Assembly (NCBI GenBank): GCA_963730115.1
Contig: CAVSQM010000008.1
Coordinates: 1-64,000 of the forward strand
Direction of reading: 5' to 3'
Origin: DASQFQ01 sp963730115
Lineage (GTDB): Bacteria; Actinomycetota; Thermoleophilia; Solirubrobacterales; Solirubrobacteraceae
DNA: 64,000 nt
Shown in pieces: positions 1 to 12,905 of the stretch (position 1 is the first letter of the stretch; each line of letters begins with the position of its first letter). Made by a program: the position numbers and the translations under genes. The notes below the pieces were generated by a model, which worked only from the letters and a program-made list of their open reading frames with translations, was not told the DNA's origin and did no database searches.

Positions 1-131
1 TTCGACTCTTGCGCGGCAGATCGAATGGCCGCGGCGCCGGCTACGAGGAGGACAGCAAGGAGCGCGAGCCACCACCGCTCGCGGACCACCGCGATGACCT
101 GCGCGAGTTGCGGACGCTGCGACCCAGCCAT
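1..131 (-). CDS. Wzz-type chain-length determinant / polysaccharide co-polymerase, N-terminal fragment
   Basis: The gene starts at an ATG whose complement lies at 129-131 and reads off the left edge, so only 43 residues are seen. They run MAGSQRPQLAQVIAVVRERW, then a strongly hydrophobic segment (WLALLAVLLVAGAAAI), then RSAAQES. A short cytoplasmic helix, an RxRWW-like motif and a first membrane helix are the usual start of Wzz/CpsC chain-length regulators and of the matching half of bacterial tyrosine kinases. It sits 44 bp downstream of an O-antigen ligase on the same strand, which fits. The family call is inferred from this short stretch and context. A different N-terminal-anchor protein cannot be excluded. 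Confidence 0.6.
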   Translation of the reverse strand, partial: MAGSQRPQLAQVIAVVRERWWLALLAVLLVAGAAAIRSAAQES

Positions 132-175
132 GGGGTCGGCGTATCCGCGCTCAACGAAGGTGGCAGGACGGTCCA

Positions 176-1613
176 CTACGGGCTCCCCCAGGCATGTCGT
201 TCACCCACCGGCGAACGATCTCGCTGCGCCGCATGGTACCGCAGCCCCATTGCCGAACAGACGGCGAGGGCAAGCCAGAACGTAGCGACGCTGGGACCTC
301 CCGGTCGCAGGAGGAAGCTTTCCGCCTGAGCGTTCACGAGCCCCGCGAGCAGGATCGCCACGAAGCAGATGACGCATAGCCGCAGTCGCGGATCCTGACC
401 TTGCGGTTGGTTATTTCGAAGCCGGACCAGCACCACGACGACGCTCACAAGGAAGGCGAGCAGACCAACAAGACCTGTCTCTAGAGCGAGGTCCAGCAAG
501 ATGTTGCCGGAGTACGAACCCGTGAAGCCCGGGATCAACGCTCGGATGTCGTCGAAGAACTGCTCCTCGCTGCCATAGCCGTGGCCGAAGACGGTTGCTC
601 TTTGACCTGCTCGATCACGAGCGGAATCGCCAGTGCTCGGCCCCCGGCCTCTTGGACGGTGTCAAGTCGAAACGTCTGCGACGCGCCACTCACGATCCCA
701 GAGGCGAAGAACAGTACGGCGGCGCAGGTGAGCAGGACGCCGAGCGTTAGACGTAGCGCCGTGCGTGTCCGCGTATAGGCGATTGCGAGCACGGTCACCG
801 CCATCAACGTGCTGGCGAGGCCTCCGCGAGACAGCGACAGCACACCTGGAGTGCGACCACCGGAGCCGTGGCGTAGAAGACGAGTCGCCCCCACGATCCC
901 CGGCCCGCCAGGACCGCCGCCGTTACCAGCGTGGGGGTCGCGGCGAGCCCGAGCAAGCCCAAGGTGTTCGGATTTAGCAGCGCGCCTTGGAATCGGGGCC
1001 CGTCTCCGGTCAGCAGGAACGCTGGCTGGCTCACGAGCGCAATCAGCAGCAAATTGCCCCAGGTGATCGCCGTGTATGCCCATGCGAGCGCAAACAGCAG
1101 TCGCTCCAGCGCACGCACCGATCGCGTCGAGTCCCAGGCCAGCATGTGGGTACCGAAAAGCAACGCGGCGAACGGCAGCGCGAGCAGCTTCTCGCTCGGG
1201 CTCGGGTCCGCAAGGAGAATCGAGAATGCGATCACAACGAGAAAGGCCGAAACCGGGAGCAGAAGTCGCGTCAGCGGGACCGACTGATTCTGAAGCGTGC
1301 GAACACCCTGGAAAACGAGGAGAGCGAGGAGCGCCGCTCGCGCGGGGCCCGCGAACTGCGCTGGCGCGACCCCAACCCCGCGGAACGGCGCATCCACAGA
1401 CGCCAGGAACCAGACCACCGTGAGCGTCGCCATGGTCGCGGCGGGACGCGGCAGCAACACGAGCAACGCAAGCGCGGCGATAGCCAGCAGCGCGACCAGT
1501 TCGGGTCCTAGCAGGAGCGTTGTCAACGCGGCCGCCGCGAGGACGCCCGCGCTCGCTCGCTGAGGGTTCAGGTGACCGAGGCTCGGTCGAAAGGAAATGA
1601 CGGAGGCTGTCAC
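176..1613 (-). CDS. O-antigen ligase / Wzy-type polymerase family membrane protein (frame broken)
   Basis: This is a polytopic inner-membrane protein of about 478 residues that joins or polymerises lipid-linked glycan. The N-terminal 220 residues are a series of hydrophobic helices and include GPRFQGALLNPNTLGLLG, a typical O-antigen ligase segment. The C-terminal part has the conserved periplasmic-loop motif GHGYGSEE followed by IPGFTGSYSGNILLDLALE and two more helices. Reading frame changes are needed near 840 and near 590. Both sides align to one protein, so I treat it as one gene with indel errors. Its ATG overlaps the flippase stop (ATGA at 1610-1613), indicating translational coupling. 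No TPR tail is present, unlike the two other ligases in the window. Confidence 0.75.
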
Positions 1614-3029
1614 GTTGGTTCGGCGGCCACGTCACGATCCCGCACCGCCGCCGCAAGCGCGAGGCTCCAGAGTAGAGCGCCCGCTGGAAGGGCAACGGCG
1701 GGTCCGAGTGCGAGCCCGGCCAAGATCACAGCGCCGGTCGCGACGACGCCTGCAAGTAGTCGCCCGAGCGGATACGCCGTTATGTCGCGCGCGGGCGACC
1801 GCCGTCGCATGAGGGCGAAGAACCCGACGTATGCGACGAGGGTTGCGACGGCGGCTCCCTCGAGTCCCCACACCAACACCAGAACCGTCGTGATGGGAAA
1901 GTGCGAGCGCTGTCGCGTATCCGAATGTCCGGGCGAGGCCGCCAGACGCAAGTACGAGGTTGAATCCGATTGCGTCCAGGCTCCCCAGCCGGTAGGCGAC
2001 AAGCCCCGCTGCCACTAGCGCCGGAACCGCGTTGGGGACGCGGTACCCGCCGCCGCTCACCGTTTCGACGATCCACCCACCCGCTAGCGCGAAAGCAACG
2101 ACGACAGGAGCGGACATCAACAGGACCGCGTCGCCCGAGCGGCGGATCAGCCTCCTCGCGCGCAGCCGTTCGTTGTGTTCGTACGCCTCGAGCACCGAGG
2201 TGAAGACAACAGACCGCAGCAGCTGAGCCGGAAGGGACACCACGCCCTCGGCAATGAGGTAGGCCGCCGCATACACGCCCGCGACGGCCTCACCTTCGAT
2301 GCCAGCGAGAATCGTCCGATCGAAGCTGGCAAGTGCGACGAATGACAGAGAGACAGCAATCAATGGGCCGCCGTAGCGGAGTGCGGGGCGCCACAAACCC
2401 CGGTCCGCGAGCGGCCCTGAGGGCCGCACGACCGGGCCAGCGAGCACCGTCGCCAGGATCGCGCAGACAACCGCGTAGCCGGCGAGACTCCCAGCCGCGG
2501 TGCCGATCAGAAGCGCTCCGGCCACAACGCCTGCCGCCTTAACCAAGCTGTGCGTCACCTGCCCGACCGACATAGCCAGTGCGCGTTCCTGCACGTACCT
2601 CACCGCAAGCAAGTACTGCACCAGAGTGAACGCCGCCGTCGCAACGGCCGTGGCCGCGAGCGCCGGTCCCCATGCGCCGAGGTCGGCGGTCAACTCGCCG
2701 ATAGCGAGCACGATGAGCGTGGCCATCATCACTCCACCTGCGAGCAGCGTCGTCAAGCCGAGCAGTGCCTTACTGAGCCGTCGTCTCGCAGTCAGGCCCT
2801 CTGTCATCGCGTAAAAGCGATTGAGCGAGCCGGTCGTCGGATCTGCCGCGAGGGACAACAGACAGCCGTGAATGCTCAAGCAGACGGCGTAGATACCGAA
2901 CTCTCGCGGCCCGAGCGCGCGGGTCAGTGCGGGCACCACCGCAAGTCCGAGCAGCGCGGGCAGAACGTACGCTGGCAGGTACGTGACCGCCCGCTTCCGG
3001 ATGCTGCCGACGCGGCTGGACTCGTGCAT
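1610..3029 (-). CDS. Oligosaccharide flippase (MOP/Wzx superfamily)
   Basis: This is predicted to flip undecaprenyl-linked repeat units across the membrane. About 470 residues form regularly spaced hydrophobic helices after a basic N-terminus (KRAVTYLPAYVLPALLGL). The segment TRALGPREFGIYAVCLSIHG is the classic first-loop signature of polysaccharide flippases, and SFDRTILAGIEGEAVAGVYAAAY also fits that family. One frame change near 1895 joins the main body to the last three helices. It lies between a glycosyltransferase and an O-antigen ligase on the same strand, the usual Wzx-Wzy order. Confidence 0.8.
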
Positions 3030-3118
3030 CTCGAGGCCGTTGTCGCGGAGCCTGTCGCCTGCAGCCTCCGGGGGCTATGGATGCTCCCCGGTCCGCAGCC
3101 TCCGGCGGATTCATGGGT

Positions 3119-4372
3119 TCAGGTTACGGCGCGACCGGCGAGATTCTTGGATTCGCGGGCCTCACGCACGCTCGATTGCGCGCGACCGTACAGCTCGTAA
3201 ACGCGATTCGCCACCTTGGCTTGCGCATATTCGCTCTCGGCCTTCTGTCGCGCCTGCCTGCCAAGCTGCCGGCGCATGGTGGCGTTCTGCCCAAGCCGGA
3301 TAAGGGCGGACACGAGCGCGCGTTCGTCACCTGACCTGACGATCAGGCCATCGACTCCGTCGTCCACGATGCCGGCTCCCATACCGGCGCCAGTGGCGAT
3401 TACCGCGAGACCGTGCGCCTGGCCCTCGAGGACCGGCTGCCCTACCTCTCGGTCCCCGGCTCGGGGCACAGACGACATCGAAAGCGCTGCGTAGACGGAC
3501 GCCACGTCCTGCTGGAAGTCGAAGACGTGGACCGCGTCGCGAAGCCCGAGACGGTCGACCTGCTGCTCGAGATCGCGCTCGGTGTCCTCGAGGCGCGCAA
3601 GGCGAGCGATCATGCGGCCCCGCGCGCTCCTAAACCATGCACTGGGACGAACCGGGCCGCCGATGAAGACGAGCTCGAGATGATCCCCGCCCGCGAGCCA
3701 GCGCGACGGCTTCGAGGAGATCCCGCCAACCTTTCTTCTCGTAGAGCTTGCTCAACATGCCCACCGCCACGGAGTCAGTGCGCAAGCCGAGCGCGCCTCT
3801 GATCCTCTCCCGATTCTCTGAACCAATCGCTGGCAACGCCACGGGATTCGCCACCACACGCATGTTCGGCGGGCGACCGTAGGTCGCCGCCACGTCCTCG
3901 TTGATTGCGATGGAGACAGCAGCCCGCTCAGCTACAGCCCACCGAACTAGCCGCGTATCGAGCAAATCGTCGCTTGGAAGCGCCGCACGGACGTGCCACA
4001 CCAGAGGCACGCCGTGGCGCCCGAGCATGGCGGCAGCGGGCAGCAACGAGAGCTCGTTGAGATGAGCCACCTCAGGCTGAAATGCCTTGAGCACGCGGTG
4101 AAGCGAGACCACGTGGGGGCGGGACTCGCGCAGCGTCGCGTAGCAGCAGCGGGGCCCGCCGATCCGCGATAGGTCCCGGTCCAGCTGTGATTGAAGCCTG
4201 CAACCGGCGCTTCGACCACTTGGGCGCCGACGTCACGGAACATGGCCGCCGCGGGGCCAGGTGGGCAAAGCACGACCGGATCGATTCGATCCCCGAGCCC
4301 ATCAATGAGCAGCGCGAGGCTAGTCGGGGCACCGCCACCCTCTGGGCGATGGTGCACGTCGAGCACACGCAT
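3119..4372 (-). CDS. Glycosyltransferase family 4 (frame broken)
   Basis: This is a retaining GT-B glycosyltransferase of about 417 residues. The start MRVLDVHHRPEGGGAPTSLA carries the glycine-rich acceptor loop. The middle has HLNELSLLPAAAMLGRHGVP and LVWHVRAALPSDD. A donor-side segment, VGMLSKLYEKKGWRDLLEA, and a C-terminal VLEGQAHGLAVIATGAGMG match the nucleotide-sugar site region. The pieces lie in three frames, with changes near 4160 and 3690. The gene starts 3 bp past the methyltransferase stop, so the two probably form one transcript with the flippase. Sugar specificity cannot be read from sequence. Confidence 0.7.
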
Positions 4373-4375
4373 CGG

Positions 4376-5201
4376 TTATCGCGCGGACTTGCGCGCGCGG
4401 ATCAAAGAGGAAGAGGCCGTGGTCGCGGAAGCGTCGCTTGATCAGCCACCGGGGCCAGACGCGGCGCGCGGCGTCGAGCGCGGCGCCGCGGTGGCGCTGT
4501 CCCACCGGGAGGCACAAATCAGCGTGGGCGAGCTGGATCCGCATCTGGTCGATCTCGAAGTCGCGGAACAGATCCGAGCCTCGTCGACCGAGTACGCCCG
4601 CGTGCCCGGGCTCTCGAGGTGCCGCGCGTACATCTCAGTCCAGCGACGTCCGCGGTCGGCCCTTCGCAAGCGCGTATCGCAGCCACAGCATGTAGCCAAC
4701 GAACGACTGCCGGTGATAGATCATCACCTTCGCCACTCCGCCGGGCTTGAGCACGCGGTGATACCTCATGGATCGCAGCCCCGGTGTCGCCCGCGATGTG
4801 GTGGAGAACGCCCCACGAGTAGACGAGATCGAAGCTGTCGTCAGGGAAGGCGAGGCGGTCGGCGCTCCCCGTTCGCAGGTCTGAGGTGAGCCCGCGCAGT
4901 TCGAGACGCCTGCGCACGTGCTCTACCGCACGCTCGGTGACGTCGATGCCCGACAGCTCCGCGCCCGGCCACCGCGAAGCGCTCGTGGTCGGCGCCGATG
5001 CCGACACCGATCTCCAGCACGCGGCGATCGCGGTAGCGGTCGAACTCGGCGAAGGCCGGGATGAACGGCTCGAGGCGGTACCGCTCCGTCGCTCTGTCGT
5101 TGGTAGTCCGCCGGATCCGACTCCGCGAGGTACAGATCCTCCCCGCACGACGCGGCCTCCCAGAAGTTCTTGACGGCTTGTGACGTCTCGCTGGTGCTCA
5201 T
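4376..5201 (-). CDS. Class I SAM-dependent methyltransferase (frame broken)
   Basis: About 275 residues. The N-terminus is MSTSETSQAVKNFWEAASCG, ending in a typical lead-in to a SAM methyltransferase. Motif I lies near 5010. It is followed by GAELSGIDVTERAVEHVRRR (motif II acidic residue), FPDDSFDLVYSWGVLHHI (motif IV/post-motif) and an HEV-xRVLKPGG-like strand. The C-terminus, after a frame shift near 4400, reads RDHGLFLLIRARKSAR and stops at 4376. Other frame changes lie near 5090 and 4770. It heads the minus-strand glycan operon, divergent from the asparagine synthase gene across 56 bp. It probably methylates a sugar or lipid intermediate; the substrate is unknown. Confidence 0.7.
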
Positions 5202-5257
5202 GCGGCCTCGCCTGGCGACAGCGTAGCCGCCAGAGCCAACGCGCCATCATGCTGCGC

Positions 5258-7229
5258 ATGTGCGGCATCGTCGGCGTCTTCGCACGCGACGGGCGCCCGT
5301 CGACGTCGGACCGGATCGTCGCCATGCGCGACACGATGCGCCACCGCGGCCCGGACGACGAGGGCCTCTGGCGCGCCGAGGACGGCGACGTCGGTGCTCG
5401 GCCACCGCCGGCTGGCGATCGTCGACCTCAGCCCGGCCGGCCGCGCGCCCGATGGGCAACGAGGACGGCACGGTCCAGGTCACCTTCAACGGCGAGATCT
5501 ACAACCACGCCGAGCTGCGCGCCGAGCTCGAGCGGCGCGGCCACGTCTTCCGCTCGCGCTGCGACACCGAGGTGCTGGTCCACCTGTACGAGGAGTACGG
5601 CGCCGGACATGGTCGACCGCCTGATCGGGCATGTTCGCGTTCGCGATCTGGGACGAGCGCGCGCGAGCAGCTGCTTCTCGCGCGCGACCGCCTCGGGATC
5701 AAGCCGCTCTACTGGGTCGACGACGGCCGCGCGCTTCGCCTTCGCGTCGGAGATCAAGGCGCTGCTGCCGCTGCTCCCGCGCCGCGAGATCGACCCGGTC
5801 GCGCTCTCGCACTACCTGACGTTCGTCGCGGTGCCGCCGCCGCGCACGCTGTTCGCCGGCGTGTCGAAGCTCGCGCCCGGCGACGCACGATGGTCGTCGA
5901 CGCGCGACGGCCCGCGGCCGCCGCGCCGCTACTGGGATCCGCTCGCGCAACCGGGCGCGACTTCGACGGCGACGATCGAGCGACTGGGAGGCCGAGCTGC
6001 GCTTCCGGCTCGAGCGCTCGATCGACCGCCGGATGATGAGCGACGTGCCCGTCGGCGTGTTCCTCTCCGGCGGCGTCGACTCGTCGACGAACGTCGCGCT
6101 GATGAGCCGGCTCGTCGACCGACCCGGTCAACACGTTCTCGATCGGCTTCGACGACGCGGAGCGGCTACAACGAGTTCGACTGGGCGCGCCGCGTCGCCG
6201 AGCAGCTTCGGCACCAACCACCACGAGGTCGACGATCGACGCCGACGACCTGTGGGGCTTCCTGCCCGACCTCGTGCTACCACCAGGACGAGCCGATCGC
6301 CGACCCGGTCTGCGTGCCGCTGTACTTCGTCGCCAAGCTGGCGAAGGAGCAACGGCGTGACCGTCGTGCACGTCGGCGAGGGCGCCGACGAGCTGTTCGC
6401 CGGCTACCCGACCTACGTGCAGGCGCACCGCGATCGCGCACGACGCACTGGCCGCGCGCTGCGCGCGCTGCCGCGGCCCGCTGCGCACGCGCGCTCGCGG
6501 CCGCCGGCGCGGCCGCTGCTGCGCGCGTCAGCCCGGCCGCGAGATCCACGTCGAGGCGCTGCGGCGCGCGGCGCAGCCCGACGGGCACCTGTGGTGGGGC
6601 GGCGCGGTCGCGTTCTACGAGCAGGGCCTCGACCGCGTCACGACCGCCGACGCTCCGCGGCGCAGCTCGACGGCGAGCGCGCCGCGCGACGTCGTCGCCG
6701 GCATCGCCGCCGACGCCGACGCGCTACGGCGCCCGCGACGAGCTCGACCGGCTGATCTACCAGGACCTGCGGCTGCGGCTGCCCGAGCTGCTGCTGATGC
6801 GCGTCGACAAGCTGACGATGGCCAACGCGGTCGAGGCGCGCGTGCCGTTCCTCGACCACGAGCTCGTCGAGCTCGCGATGGCGATGCCCGCGCGAGGAGA
6901 AGATCCGCGACGGCGTCGGCAAGCACGTGCTCAAGCGCGCGGTCGCCGACCTGCTGCCGCACGACCTGATCTGGCGGCCCAAGCAGGGCTTCGGCACGCC
7001 GGTCTCGCAGTGGTTCCGCGGCGAGCTCGGCGACGCAGCTCGAGCGGCGGCTCGAGCTCGGCGCGATCAACGAGCTCGGCGTGCTCGACCGCGACGCGGT
7101 CGGCGAGCTCGCTCGACCTGCACCGCGTCGGGCCGCGCCGAGCGCTCGTTCCAGCTCTGGAACCTGCTCAACCTCGGCGCGTGGTTCGACCACTGGATCG
7201 CCGGCGAGGAGCCGGTCGGCGTCGCCTAG
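5258..7229 (+). CDS. asnB: Asparagine synthase (glutamine-hydrolysing), frame broken
   Basis: The ATG start gives MCGIVGVFARDG, exposing Cys2 as the glutaminase nucleophile after Met removal. The class II amidotransferase domain continues with MRHRGPDDEG, LGHRRLAIVDL and VTFNGEIYNHAELRAELE. The synthetase domain has the ATP pyrophosphatase P-loop SGGVDSS at 6067-6087, then HVGEGADELFAGYPTY and VEARVPFLDHELVELA, ending HWIAGEEPVGVA. About 655 residues is normal for the family. Many single-base indels (for example near 5393, 5450, 5604, 5630 and 5734) break the frame. In glycan loci this family often amidates sugars or lipid-linked intermediates, so a role in polysaccharide decoration rather than free asparagine supply is possible. 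Its TAG shares a CTAG with the opposite-strand neighbour. Confidence 0.85.
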
Positions 7230-8457
7230 CGCCTGGCCGCGGCAGCCTCGATCAGGACCCGCTCCAGGCGCTCGAGCTGACGTCAGCGAAGGTTCGCGCT
7301 CGCGAACCGCCGGCCGGCCTCGCTGAGGCGTCCCGGCCGTGTTCCGGGTCGGCGCGCAGTGCGCGGACCGCCGCCGCGAGCGCCGCGGGATCGCCCGCGG
7401 GCACCGGGCATCGCCGCGCGTCCGCTGCTCGACGAGCCGCTGCGGCTCACCGTTCGCGGCCACGAGCACCGGACGGCCGAGCGCGCAGAAGTCGAACAGC
7501 TTCGAGGGAACGAAGGACTCGAGCACCGGGTCCGGCCGACAGCGAGACGAGCAGCGCGTCGGAGGCGCGCAGGACCGCGGCCGCCTGCTCCGCGGCACCT
7601 GGTCGCGGAACTCGACGTGCCCGGCGGCCACGCGCGCCGCGCGCTGCTCGAGCGCCGGGCTTCGCGGCGCCGTCGCCGAGCAGCGACCAGCTTGTACTCC
7701 GGGCCGAGCAGGCCGGCCGCGTCGATCGCGGCTCCAAGCCCCTGCGCGAGCCCGATGTTGCCCGCGAACGTCCAGACGAACCGGTCGTCCGGCAGCCCGA
7801 GCCGCCGCGCGGTCGGGCTCAGTCGCGCCGGCGTCGAGCCAGAACTCGGTCGTCCCGTTCGGGACGAGCTCGACCTTCTCGCCGCTCCCGAGCTTGCCGG
7901 CGATGTGCTCCACGAACGGCCGCGTGACGGTCGTGATCGCGGCCGCGTCGCGATAGAGGAAGCGCTCGAGACGCTCGGCGAGCGCGCACCGCGCGCTCGC
8001 TGCCCAGCTCGCCGACCGCGACCGCCGCCTCCGGCCACAGGTCGCGGACGTCGAGCACCCACGGCACGCGGTGACGGTGCGCCGCGACGCGCACCGGCGA
8101 CGCCGACCGGCAGCGGCGGCGACGACGCGAGGACGACGTCGGGCCGCGGCAGCAGGCGCGCCCACGCGCTCGCCATCGCCGCGTAGGTCGCCGTAGAACG
8201 CCAGCCGATCGCGCGTCGTCTTCTCCGGCTTCGTGTGCACCCAGACCCACGAGCCGCGGAAGCCGTCGAGCCGCTGGCGCCGGACGAGCCGACCGCGATA
8301 CGCCTCGATGGACGACGCCCTGCGGGTGGTTCGGGACCTCGCAGACGACCTCGACGTCGTGGCCGCGCGCGGCGAGGCCGGCGGCGAAGCTGTGCACGCG
8401 GGTCGACGTCGCGCCGACCTCGGGCGTGAAGTACTGCGAGAGGATCAGGATCCGCAC
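7226..8457 (-). CDS. Glycosyltransferase family 4, WbuB/WcaI-like (frame broken)
   Basis: About 410 residues after frame repair. The start MRILILSQYFTPEVGATSTR followed by GHDVEVVCEVPNHPQG is highly characteristic of the WbuB-like group. Further motifs are HRVPWVLDVRDLWPEAAVAV, AAAITTVTRPFVEHIAGK, FAGNIGLAQGLGAAIDAA, and SADPVLESFVPSKLFDFCA with ALGRPVLVAANGE near the donor site. The repaired C-terminus LERVLIEAAAARR ends at a TAG at 7226, inside a CTAG shared with the asparagine synthase stop. It follows the bi-domain oxidoreductase by 6 bp, so the two are probably co-transcribed. WbuB proteins are known as N-acetyl-fucosamine-type transferases, but specificity here is not shown. Confidence 0.75.
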
Positions 8458-8463
8458 GGAGCG

Positions 8464-10656
8464 CTAGGCGATGATCGGCTGCGGGCCGGTCATGCCCGGC
8501 GGCGAGCGCGTCGCGAGCGATCAGCGTCGCGCTGCGTCGTCTCGATCAGCCGCTCGTACGGGATCGGCGGCGTCGCCGCCGTCCGGAGGCGAACGCGCAG
8601 GAATCGCCGCAGCAGCGCCTCGTGGCCCTTGTCCTTGACCGGCCGCGCCGGCAGCGACGGGCGGCCCGGCGCGCTCGCCGTGCAGACGGACGCGGCGGAA
8701 GTCGTCGATCACGGCCGAGCGGCCGCCGCCGAGCACCTCGATCCGCTCCTTCGCCATCCGCGGCGAGCCGGTCGCGACGTAGCGTGATGACGCCGAGCGA
8801 GCCGTCCTCGTAGCGCGAGCGTGAGCACGAAGCTGTCGTCGCGCGAGCGTCGCTCGGGCCCGCGCCGAGCGGCGCGACGGTCACGGCGCGCAGCGGGCGC
8901 TCGACGATCGCGGAGCAGAGGTCGACGAAGTGGCAGCCCTCGCCGACGAGCCGGCCGCCGCCCGATCGCCGGGTCGCGCAGCCAGTGGTCGGCGGGCAGC
9001 GCGCCGGCGTTGACGCGGCACTGCACGACGAGCGGATCGGCGCGGCCCGCGAAGTGCGCGCGCGACCTTCTCGGCGCTCGGCGCGAAGCCGCGGTTGAAG
9101 TCGACGACCAGCCGGCCGCCGTCCTTCAGCAGCGGCGTCGACGACGCTCGAGGCCCGCCGGCGTCGATCGCGAGCGGCTTCTCGAGGAACACCGCCTTGC
9201 CGGCGTCGAGCGCCTGCGCCGCGAGCGCGGCGTGCGAGTCGTGCCGCGTCGCGATGACGACCGCGTCGATCGCCGGGTCGTCGATCAGCTCTGCGGGCGT
9301 CGTGCGAGGCGAACGCCGCGCCGGTGCGCGTCGCGACGCCGACCGCGCGCGTGCCCGAGGCGCCGGCGACGCGCGACGATCTCGACCTCGAGCTTCTCGA
9401 GCAGCGGCAGCAGCGTCGAGCGCGCGAACAGGCCGGGGCCGATCGAGGCCGACGCGCACGGCGCCGCCGCGGCGCGCGCGGCGGCCGGCGTCGAGCGCGA
9501 CCCTCGACGCGGGCGCCGGCGCGCTGGGCTCGGGATAGCGCAGCAGGATCCCCATGCGGCCCGGCTCGTCGAGCGCCGCGTAGGCGCTCGTCGCCGTCAG
9601 CGAAGTCGAACACGTGGGTGACGAGCGGCTCGAGGTCGATCCGGCCCGCCTCGACCTCGTCGAGGAAGTGCGCGATCAGCCGCCGCTGCGTCCAGCGCAC
9701 GTAGCCGATCGGGTAGTCGTGGCCCGCGGATCTCGTAGTCGTGGTCGTAGCGGCCCGGGCCGTACGACCGCGAGAGCCGCAGCTGCAGCTCCTTGTCGTA
9801 GAACGGCCGGCGCGGCACCTCGAGGCCGACGTCGCCGATCACCGAGACGATCGCGCGGTCGCGGGCCAGCTCGGCGGCGAGCTCGATCGGCCCGCTGTCC
9901 TTGGTCGCGGCGGTGAGCACGACGGCGTCGGCGCCCGCGCCCGTCCGAGCGCGCGAGCACGACGCTGCCGGGATCGTCGGTGCCGAGCACGGCGCCGTCG
10001 ACGGCCCCGTGCGCGAGCGCGAGCTCGACGCGCCGGCGATCGGGGTCGATCGCCGATCACGCGCGCGCCGGCCGCGGTCGCGAGCTGCGCCGCGAGCTGG
10101 CCGATCAGCCCGAGGCCGATCACCGCGACGACCGAGCCGGCCGTCACCTCGGCGGTGCGCACGCCGTGGCCGGCGATCGCGCCGAGCGCGGCGAACGACG
10201 CCCCAGCGGTCGTCCAGCGCCGCTCGGCAGCGGAACGCACAGCGGCGCCGGCATGAGCGACGCGCTCGGCGTGGCAGGCGACGTTCGCGCCGACGCAGGC
10301 GACGCGGTCGCCGGGCTGCAGGCCGTCGACGCCCGGCCCGACCTGCTCGACGACCCCGGCGCTCGAGTAGCCGGGCGTCATCACGTCGTCCAGGCGCGCG
10401 TTGACGGCGGCGAGCGCCGGCGCCGACGCCGTCGCGTCATCGCCTTGTCGACGACCTTGCGGACCTGGTCGGGCCGGTCCAGCGCCTTGCCGACCAGCGA
10501 GCGGCTCGCGGTCCGGGTGATCGACTGCTCGGTCCCCGGCGAGATGAGCGACCAGCGTCGTGCGCACGACGACGTGCCCTGCCCGCACCTGGGGATCGGG
10601 CGCCTCGATGAGCGTCGACCGTCCCCGCTGCGAAGGTCCTGAATCAGCTGTCTCAC
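8464..10656 (-). CDS. Bi-domain oxidoreductase: zinc-type alcohol dehydrogenase fused to Gfo/Idh/MocA (frame broken)
   Basis: About 730 residues. The N-terminal half starts at GTG with MRQLIQDLRSGD, then LISPGTEQSI, SLVGKALDRPDQVRKVVDKA, DDVMTPGYSSAGVV and GDRVACVGANVACHAE. Its Rossmann motif is VAVIGLGLIGQLAAQLA, as in medium-chain dehydrogenases. The C-terminal half is a Gfo/Idh/MocA oxidoreductase with a VGLIGPGLFARSTLLPLLEK dinucleotide fold, DAVVIATRHDSHAALAAQAL, the FLEKPLA catalytic-lysine motif, and LVVDFNRGFAPSA. The same two-domain fusion is known from polysaccharide clusters, often beside heparinase-like genes as here. It probably oxidises or epimerises a nucleotide sugar. Numerous indels interrupt the frame. 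The exact substrate is unknown. Confidence 0.8.
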
Positions 10657-10705
10657 GGTCGTTCACGCTAGCTGAGCCGACGACGGGCTAGCCTCACGCC
10701 TCGGG

Positions 10706-11855
10706 ATGCCGCCCGCAGGTCCTCATCGTGGTGGGCGCGAGGCCGAACTTCGTGAAGGTCGCGCCCGTCGTCCATGCGGCGCGCGAGCTCGGCGCGCTTC
10801 GACGTGCCGATCGTCCACACCGGCCAGCACTACGACGCCGCGCTCTCCGAGCTGCCGCTGCGCGAGCTCGGCATGCCCGTCGCCGGATCACCACCTGGAC
10901 GTCGGCTCGGGCACGCATGCCGAGCAGACCGCCGCCGTGATGGTGGGCGTCGAGCGCACGCTGCAGGATCCGCCCGCCGACGCGGTCCTGGTGGCGGGCG
11001 ACGTGAACTCGACGATGGGCGCGGCGATCGCGGCGTCGAAGCTGGGCGTGCCCGTCATCCACCTCGAGGCGGGCCTCCGGTCGGGCGACTGGTCGATGCC
11101 CGAGGAGATCAACCGCGTCGTCACCGACCGGATCTCGGACCTGCTGCTGTGCCCGTCCGCGGACGCGGTCGACGAACCTCCGCGGCGAGGGCATCGAAGG
11201 CGGTCACGTCGCTCTCGTCGGCAACACGATGATCGACAGCCTCGCCACGCTGCTCGAGGCCGCGATGGCGCCGAGCGAACCGTCGAGCGGCTCGGGCTCA
11301 GCGCGCGGCGAGTACGTGCTCGTCACGCTGCACCGGCCGTCGCTCGTCGACGACGCGGATCTGCTGGCGCGCACGCTCGAGGTGCTCGGCGAGGTCGCCG
11401 CAGCGCCTCCCGGTGCGTGATCCCCGTGCACCCGCGGACGCGCAACCGCCTCGACGGGGCCGGGCTACGCGGCGCCGGCGGGACTGCTGCTCACGAGCCG
11501 CTCGGCTACCTCGACTTCATCGCTCTCGAGGCCGCCGCGCGCCTGGTCGTCACGGACTCCGGCGGGGTGCAGGAGGAGACGTCGGTGCTCGGCGTGCCGT
11601 GCCTCACCTACCGCACGACGACCGAGCGGCCGATCACGGTCACCCAGGGCACGAATCGAACTCGTCGGTCTGGACCCTGACCGGCTGCGACAGGCTTGCG
11701 AATCTGCATTAGTGAGACCCTTTGCCGCAATCGCCGCCACAAATACCGCTTTGGGACGGAAATGCAGGATTCCGGGTCGTGAATGAGGTCGCTACATTTC
11801 TCCGGGACAGGGGCCGGGCGAGGCCCCTTCCTCTACGACGATCGGTGCGGACTCG

Positions 11856-11859
<4 letters not shown>
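10706..11859 (+). CDS. wecB: UDP-N-acetylglucosamine 2-epimerase, non-hydrolysing (frame broken)
   Basis: Interconverts UDP-GlcNAc and UDP-ManNAc in the cytoplasm. Visible motifs are VVGARPNFVKVAPVVHAARE, VHTGQHYDAALSEL, GDVNSTMGAAIAASKLGVPV, IHLEAGLRSGDWSMPEEINR, LVGNTMIDSL and VTDSGGVQEETSVLGVP, all typical of the family. After frame repair near 11655 and 11745 the tail reads LWDGNAGFRVVNEVATFL and stops at 11859. That matches the conserved terminal WDGxAxxR motif, and the ATGA overlaps the next start. The first codon is uncertain: ATG at 10706 needs one frame change to reach VLIVVGARPNF. It is divergent from the oxidoreductase gene across about 50 bp. Confidence 0.85.
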
Positions 11860-12905
<1,046 letters not shown>

